From positions 1 to 10,825 of the forward strand of contig JAAYNT010000096.1 of assembly GCA_012520715.1 (NCBI GenBank): 10,825 bases of DNA, given 5' to 3'. Within the stretch, counting starts at the first letter, position 1. Each line of letters opens with the position of its first letter. Both the position numbers and the translations under genes were made by a program. This stretch comes from Acholeplasmataceae bacterium (GTDB taxonomy: Bacteria > Bacillota_I > Bacilli_A > Acholeplasmatales > Acholeplasmataceae). This document shows positions 6,742 through 10,825 of the stretch, piece after piece. The notes under the pieces are model-generated. The model saw only the letters and a program-made list of their open reading frames with translations, searched no databases and was not told the origin of the DNA.

Positions 6742-9273
6742 TTATTTTACAATTGAGTAAATCTCATAAAAACTCTCACTCCATAGACTGGAGTCGTAAC
6801 TTTCTTTAACCACTAACTTAATAGTAATTTTACTTTTTCCTTGTGTAAACTTTTTATCTATGACAAAGTCATCTTGTCTAACAAAGAACCCCATAAAGGC
6901 GTTTCTTTGTGGTGATGACCATGTTCCAACAAGCTCCCCATCTACATAAACATCAGCCATTTGGTTTAAATACTCCATTAAGTATTCTCTTCTTAAAATG
7001 GCACCTTCATTAGCTTCAAATAAACTCATTTCAAATGATGATTCATTAGATATGATTGCCATCTTTTGATAATTTGAACGTTTATTTGAATATAAACCTT
7101 CATAAGATAGTAAACTTGTTGAGTAATCTTTAATTTCGCTATCTTCATCAAACTTATAATTATGATTCAATCTTTGCTCATCATCACCAATTACTAAAGT
7201 ATCTGTTTTAAACAATTTAGTATCATCAAGATGATAATAATAAGTTAGTAAGTAAACATTAGAATCAGGTCTATCATTATTACCACCATGCTCTAATTTA
7301 AAATCAATACCTGATCTAAAGTAAATTGGATCAGTGAAAAATGTTCTAATCATGACAGTTCTATCAATATCATTACGATAGTTATGATTTGATTGTCCAA
7401 ATAGTGGTGTTGCTTGAACACCATTTTTAAAGTACCAGCCACCGTTATATAAATCTTCAGTTCCAGTTCCATGGAATGAATGTGACAAGCTTCCATCGAT
7501 ATAAATTTGTTCATCTCCTTCAAGATAATATCTTGAGTGAAGTCCAAAATAATTTCCAGTTTGCGAATGAGTAAGACCTACAACGTGGCCACGCCCAGAA
7601 GTTGTTAAAACATCAATTGGCTCTCCTCTTCTTAACGCAGATGGAGTATCTAACAAGTTTTCAGTATACTTAGTTTTGAAATAACCATATGTGCCTGTTT
7701 CAAAACGGTTAGTTTCGGTTGAAATGCTAAATTCTAAATTTGAAAAATCAATTTCAGAATTATTAATAAGCTCAATTTTTATACCTTTTTCAAATGGCAT
7801 TGGATAATATGAATACATCCAACCATCGCTTCTTAGACCGACCATTAAGCCTAGTGTTTTAAACATTCCAAATTGTCCAAATCCAAAGAAACTTGAAATT
7901 GGTGCATAAACTGCTGGAGTATCTAAATTATCATAAGTAATTTTACTCATTAACTTATTAATAATATCTTCTTCAATGTGAATTTTAGTCCAAGTTGCAT
8001 CATCGATTAATGTATTTGGATCATATTCTAAATTGGCAGATACTGGTGATACTAAACCAGTTTTTACTAATTCACGTTTCTTTTCTTGTTCATTATTACC
8101 AAAATCAAGAAAGTCAATTTGTTTATTGTTTTGTACCAAAATCGCATTATATACCGATATATAATCTGATTTTGGTACTAATTTAACTCTAAATTTGCCG
8201 CCTTTAGCTAGATTTATAGTAATCTCTGAATCAGCGAAGAATGGATCATCTTTCCATTCAAAACCACCAATCCTTCTTCTTCTAAACTTAATCTCATCAA
8301 CTTTAGAACCGTTAATATAAACATCAGCTATCTCTTCAATATGTTCACCTAAAACTCCTCTAAATTTAAGTTGATGTGATCCGGCAGCTTTCGCATTTAG
8401 ATCAAACTCAAGTGTGCTTTCTCTAAAAATTCTGTGTCCTTTATCATCATACATAGTTCTATCAAATTCATGGACACCTAAATTAGGAAATCTAAGATTT
8501 AATGCTGTTACAGTTTGTTTTTCGTTTGCTTCATAAAGTGTATAAGTTTCATTTTTAGCTATATTAAACTTTTTTTCACTAACTTCATCATTATCATTAA
8601 ATTTAGGGTCACTTCCAACATTTTTTAAGATATCAACAGCTGGTTGTAAGTTTTTAGCATAATTATCATATTCTAATTGATATCCGTGTGGGTACTTTTG
8701 AAAGTTAATATTAAAGTAAAAGTCTCCACGGCCATAAATTTCAATACTCTTTTTAAATATTAGTGGTACATATGAGACATATCCACCGCTTGATTCTTCT
8801 TTATTAAATACTAATTCTTTAACAAATGGTTCATTTTCCCCACCTGTTAATTCATATAAATCAAAGCGATAATTAATTTCTTCACCATCAATTATGATAA
8901 ACAGTGTTGGTACATCTGCCCAGTTAGTAAACCACATTCTATAAACTATTCCTGGTTGATTTAATATAAGTAGTGGCCTTCTAATACTAAGTGATGAAAC
9001 TTCACCAGTTTCATTACCTGGCATTCCAAAACCATCAACGTTATTACCATTACGGCTATAACTTGATGTTTGTTCACTATAAATATGGTTTTTAATTAAT
9101 GGTAAGTAATCTCCTTTTTGAAATAAATCAAGACCATAATCATTTAAGCTATTTAGTTTTTCAGTGACTTGTTCGTCTGATAATGGTTCTTTTTCTTCTT
9201 CACCATTACCGTTACAACCTACTAGCCCAATAATAGCTAGTAGGATTGTAAGAAGTAATAATAATCTTTTCAT
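6742..9273 (-). CDS. Surface lipoprotein, large multidomain DUF2961 / GH172 family glycoside hydrolase
   Basis: This 843-residue lipoprotein is anchored at C20 (signal peptide MKRLLLLLTILLAIIGLVGC). Its DUF2961/GH172 signature HGTGTEDLYNGGWYF is at 601-615. E606 is the likely acid/base and E585 in YYLEGDE the likely nucleophile; they are 21 residues apart, the same separation I recall for E270/E291 of the bifidobacterial GH172 enzyme. The N-terminal region carries another family-type stretch, SSYSRNGNNVDGFG (70-83) and NQPGIVYRMWFTN (105-117). Between these parts lies a long insertion including a beta-rich module (about 287-380). A related module forms the C-terminus (about 745-843). Both contain an ADVYI/VNG or DG core and resemble carbohydrate-binding beta sandwiches. 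It is about twice as long as a minimal member. It probably removes furanosyl residues from an external glycan before import. The ATG at 9273 overlaps the GH76-like gene's stop (ATGA) and follows AAAGGAT. Confidence 0.88.
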   Translation of the reverse strand: MKRLLLLLTILLAIIGLVGCNGNGEEEKEPLSDEQVTEKLNSLNDYGLDLFQKGDYLPLIKNHIYSEQTSSYSRNGNNVDGFGMPGNETGEVSSLSIRRPLLILNQPGIVYRMWFTNWADVPTLFIIIDGEEINYRFDLYELTGGENEPFVKELVFNKEESSGGYVSYVPLIFKKSIEIYGRGDFYFNINFQKYPHGYQLEYDNYAKNLQPAVDILKNVGSDPKFNDNDEVSEKKFNIAKNETYTLYEANEKQTVTALNLRFPNLGVHEFDRTMYDDKGHRIFRESTLEFDLNAKAAGSHQLKFRGVLGEHIEEIADVYINGSKVDEIKFRRRRIGGFEWKDDPFFADSEITINLAKGGKFRVKLVPKSDYISVYNAILVQNNKQIDFLDFGNNEQEKKRELVKTGLVSPVSANLEYDPNTLIDDATWTKIHIEEDIINKLMSKITYDNLDTPAVYAPISSFFGFGQFGMFKTLGLMVGLRSDGWMYSYYPMPFEKGIKIELINNSEIDFSNLEFSISTETNRFETGTYGYFKTKYTENLLDTPSALRRGEPIDVLTTSGRGHVVGLTHSQTGNYFGLHSRYYLEGDEQIYIDGSLSHSFHGTGTEDLYNGGWYFKNGVQATPLFGQSNHNYRNDIDRTVMIRTFFTDPIYFRSGIDFKLEHGGNNDRPDSNVYLLTYYYHLDDTKLFKTDTLVIGDDEQRLNHNYKFDEDSEIKDYSTSLLSYEGLYSNKRSNYQKMAIISNESSFEMSLFEANEGAILRREYLMEYLNQMADVYVDGELVGTWSSPQRNAFMGFFVRQDDFVIDKKFTQGKSKITIKLVVKESYDSSLWSESFYEIYSIVK
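8133..8178. repeat. 46-base near-perfect inverted repeat inside the large GH172 lipoprotein gene
   Basis: The outer arms GTACCAAAATC (8133-8143) and GATTTTGGTAC (8168-8178) are exact reverse complements. The inner arms ATTATATA (8146-8153) and TATATAAT (8158-8165) are too. Two bases on each side (GC and CT) do not pair, and the loop is CCGA. In the mRNA this would be an 11 + 8 base-pair hairpin with a UCGG loop. It has no U-tract on either strand, so it is not an intrinsic terminator. It encodes the end of the first accessory module (residues about 366-380). The symmetry is far beyond chance for this length; its function is unknown. Confidence 0.85.
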
Positions 9274-10463
9274 TTTGTATCCTTTTCTTTATTTATTTGC
9301 CAATCAGCTAGTAGGAATAATACTTCAGCCGTACCTGCGGTATTAAGTAGTGATGTAAATTGATCACCAGCTTCATTTAATCCACTACCCCAAGTTGGAA
9401 GTAAAACTCCATTTTCATAAGCTGCGTTATTATTTAGAGCATATCTTAAGTTTGTAACAAATGAATTAACATAATAATCTTTTGAACCATCTTCAAAAGC
9501 TTTTCCAAATTCAATAAATCCTCTTAATAAATAAACATTAAACCATGGTGTTCTTGGATAAAAACCACTACTACCAACCATTTTGAAGAAATGACCTAAT
9601 GCGCCAGCTGCAGTTTCTTCTGCATCTTGTAAGTAAGTTTCATCTCCGGTTGCTTCATATAATAATTTACCAGCCCAAATCATTGTTCCTGAGTTATAAG
9701 TAAATTTCCATGTGACAATATTTTCTTTATCATTTTCATAGTCATATGTCGCATTGTCCCAGTAAACTTTATCACTTGGATCTCTTAGGACTCTTTTTGT
9801 CCAATCATAAATTCTAATCGCAGCATCTAGTAAATCTTTTTCTTGTTCTGGGTTTTCTAAATAGTGCAATACTGCTGCAACAACAGCTGGTCCACTAGAA
9901 CAAGTGTTTCTAGATGTTACTGTTTCTTTCCAGTAAACACCACCATCTTCTGACTCACCACTTAATACATATTTAAGTAGTTCACGTGAGTGTTTCATAT
10001 AATCGTCGTTACCATAAGCTTTTGCTAAGTCATATAAACCTAATACAACCCATGCATTATCATCATAATATGGTTCTCCCCCAGCCCCATTAATTGCTGA
10101 GTAATGCATTGTAAGTCTTGGCATTCTAAACTCTTCTAATCCTAAGACAATATCTTCAACATGATTTTTAATTTTAGTGTTTTTAGGATTAATTTTAGCG
10201 GCTTGAGCTAACATTGTCATAACGGCACCGTAGCTCCAAAGAGCTGCTGAACCACTATATTTTGAACCTGGTGTTGGATCAGCTGGGTTATACTCAGCAA
10301 ATGAACCAGGTGCATGGTAAAAGTCTTTATATATAACATCGACATGGTTTAAACCAGCATCATAAAAAGTATTAACAATTACTTCTTCTTTTTCATCTTG
10401 CTTACAGCCTGCAAAAACTAAGGCTGCAACAAGAATTAATAATAATCCAAATATTTTTTTCAT
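9270..10463 (-). CDS. Surface lipoprotein, GH76-like (endo-alpha-1,6-mannanase family)
   Basis: This 397-residue lipoprotein has its signal peptide at residues 1-19 and lipobox FAGC with C20. The mature part looks like the alpha/alpha-barrel of GH76, whose characterised members cut alpha-1,6-mannan. The key stretch is EPYYDDNAWVVLGLYDLAKA (130-149). The adjacent Asp pair D134-D135 matches the catalytic DD of GH76. Other family-like parts are ALWSYGAVMTML (74-85), GGVYWKE (174-180), NTCSSGPAVVAA (186-197), WKFTYNSGTMIWAGKLLYEATGD within 252-274, and TPWFNVYLLRGF (305-316). Length is usual for a single-domain GH76. Start ATG at 10463 follows AGGGGAG and overlaps the previous stop as TAATG. It lies next to a paralogous partial gene and before the GH172 lipoprotein, implying joint attack on a surface or environmental glycan. 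The family call is by motif; a related alpha/alpha-barrel hydrolase is the main alternative. Confidence 0.8.
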   Translation of the reverse strand: MKKIFGLLLILVAALVFAGCKQDEKEEVIVNTFYDAGLNHVDVIYKDFYHAPGSFAEYNPADPTPGSKYSGSAALWSYGAVMTMLAQAAKINPKNTKIKNHVEDIVLGLEEFRMPRLTMHYSAINGAGGEPYYDDNAWVVLGLYDLAKAYGNDDYMKHSRELLKYVLSGESEDGGVYWKETVTSRNTCSSGPAVVAAVLHYLENPEQEKDLLDAAIRIYDWTKRVLRDPSDKVYWDNATYDYENDKENIVTWKFTYNSGTMIWAGKLLYEATGDETYLQDAEETAAGALGHFFKMVGSSGFYPRTPWFNVYLLRGFIEFGKAFEDGSKDYYVNSFVTNLRYALNNNAAYENGVLLPTWGSGLNEAGDQFTSLLNTAGTAEVLFLLADWQINKEKDTK

Positions 10464-10825
10464 TATTTGCTTTCTCCCCTTATATAAGCTTCATATTGGT
10501 CTAAAATAGCCATTATTTCGATATTTCCAACAACAAATAAAGTTCTATGAATTGCTGAAAAACCGCCTGCCCCTTCATTAGGTACTCTCCCTGACCAATC
10601 TTCTGGCATGAAACCATATGAATCTCTGTGGTTTTCATAACCATATAACACAGCTCTTTTAACTCTTTCAAGTCTTAAACCATAATCTAGATTAACAAGT
10701 TTAGTTGCATCAAAAAATCCTTGAACTAAATAAACTCTAAACCATGGGTTATCTTTATAAAATTCTGCGTGTGGTAATTTATCAAATCTATTTTTAAGAT
10801 GAAACTCTTGTTCAGCTCCTTTTAA
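10463..10825 (-). CDS. C-terminal part of a second GH76-like protein (5' end beyond window)
   Basis: The frame is open from the last base of the window to a TAA at 10463-10465, giving 120 residues without a start, so this is the tail of a longer gene. A GTG at 10651 is internal and should not be taken as the start. The stretch FYKDNPWFRVYLVQGFFDAT parallels FYPRTPWFNVYLLRGFIEFG in the next gene. The following parts also run parallel (GYENHRDSYGFMPEDWSGR, then GGFSAIHRTLFVVGNIEIMA), which makes the two proteins paralogues. By that similarity it is a GH76-like alpha/alpha-barrel protein. The DD catalytic pair and any signal peptide would be outside the window, so activity and location cannot be judged. 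Its stop is fused to the next start as TAATG, so the operon begins upstream of this window. Confidence 0.7.
   Translation of the reverse strand, partial: LKGAEQEFHLKNRFDKLPHAEFYKDNPWFRVYLVQGFFDATKLVNLDYGLRLERVKRAVLYGYENHRDSYGFMPEDWSGRVPNEGAGGFSAIHRTLFVVGNIEIMAILDQYEAYIRGESK

Noticed and set aside
10463..10651. Small 62-residue gene starting at GTG 10651
   Set aside because: The frame stays open to the window edge and the residues before the GTG align with the GH76-like paralogue, so this is an internal codon of a truncated larger gene.

Overview
The window is a single-strand catabolic gene cluster. All ten genes lie on the minus strand, so transcription runs from position 10825 towards position 1. 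They are packed with start/stop overlaps (TAATG, ATGA) or gaps of 12-53 bases, with no intrinsic terminator between them, so they probably form one operon. Both ends are cut: the first gene lacks its 5' part and the last lacks its 3' part. No gene-free stretch exceeds 300 bases, and I see no RNA genes, insertion sequences or CRISPR arrays. The DNA is AT-rich with strong AGGAGG-type ribosome binding sites. Every tryptophan in the genes is TGG, and TGA is used as a stop. This fits a low-GC Bacillota or an Acholeplasma/Haloplasma/Izemoplasma-like Mycoplasmatota with the standard code, not a Mycoplasma/Spiroplasma-type recoded genome. Lipobox signal peptides and the lack of outer-membrane components suggest a cell without an outer membrane.

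In transcription order, the extracellular part comes first (10825-6742). It has the C-terminal end of a GH76-like protein, a complete GH76-like (endo-alpha-1,6-mannanase family) lipoprotein, and an 843-residue lipoprotein of the DUF2961/GH172 family with two related accessory beta-rich modules. Next comes an ABC importer (6729-3410): a solute-binding lipoprotein and two MalF/MalG-type permeases, with no ATPase. After that comes a GntR/LacI chimeric regulator of the AraR type (3363-2245), with a palindromic operator candidate just upstream. Last comes the cytoplasmic part (2258-1): a second, signal-less DUF2961/GH172 enzyme, a SIS-domain isomerase carrying every catalytic residue I recall for D-arabinose-5-phosphate isomerase (KdsD), and a ribokinase-like PfkB kinase.

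Taken together, the genes read as a complete route for a D-arabinofuranose-containing glycan. The surface enzymes cut a mannan- and furanoside-containing polymer, the ABC importer takes up oligosaccharides, and the internal GH172 enzyme releases a free sugar. The kinase would then phosphorylate it at C5 and the isomerase would convert D-arabinose 5-phosphate to D-ribulose 5-phosphate for the pentose phosphate pathway. GH76 plus GH172 in one operon makes mycobacterial or corynebacterial lipoarabinomannan-type glycans a specific candidate substrate. The individual family assignments are well supported. The substrate and the pathway are inference, with fructofuranoside or fungal mannan substrates as the main alternatives.
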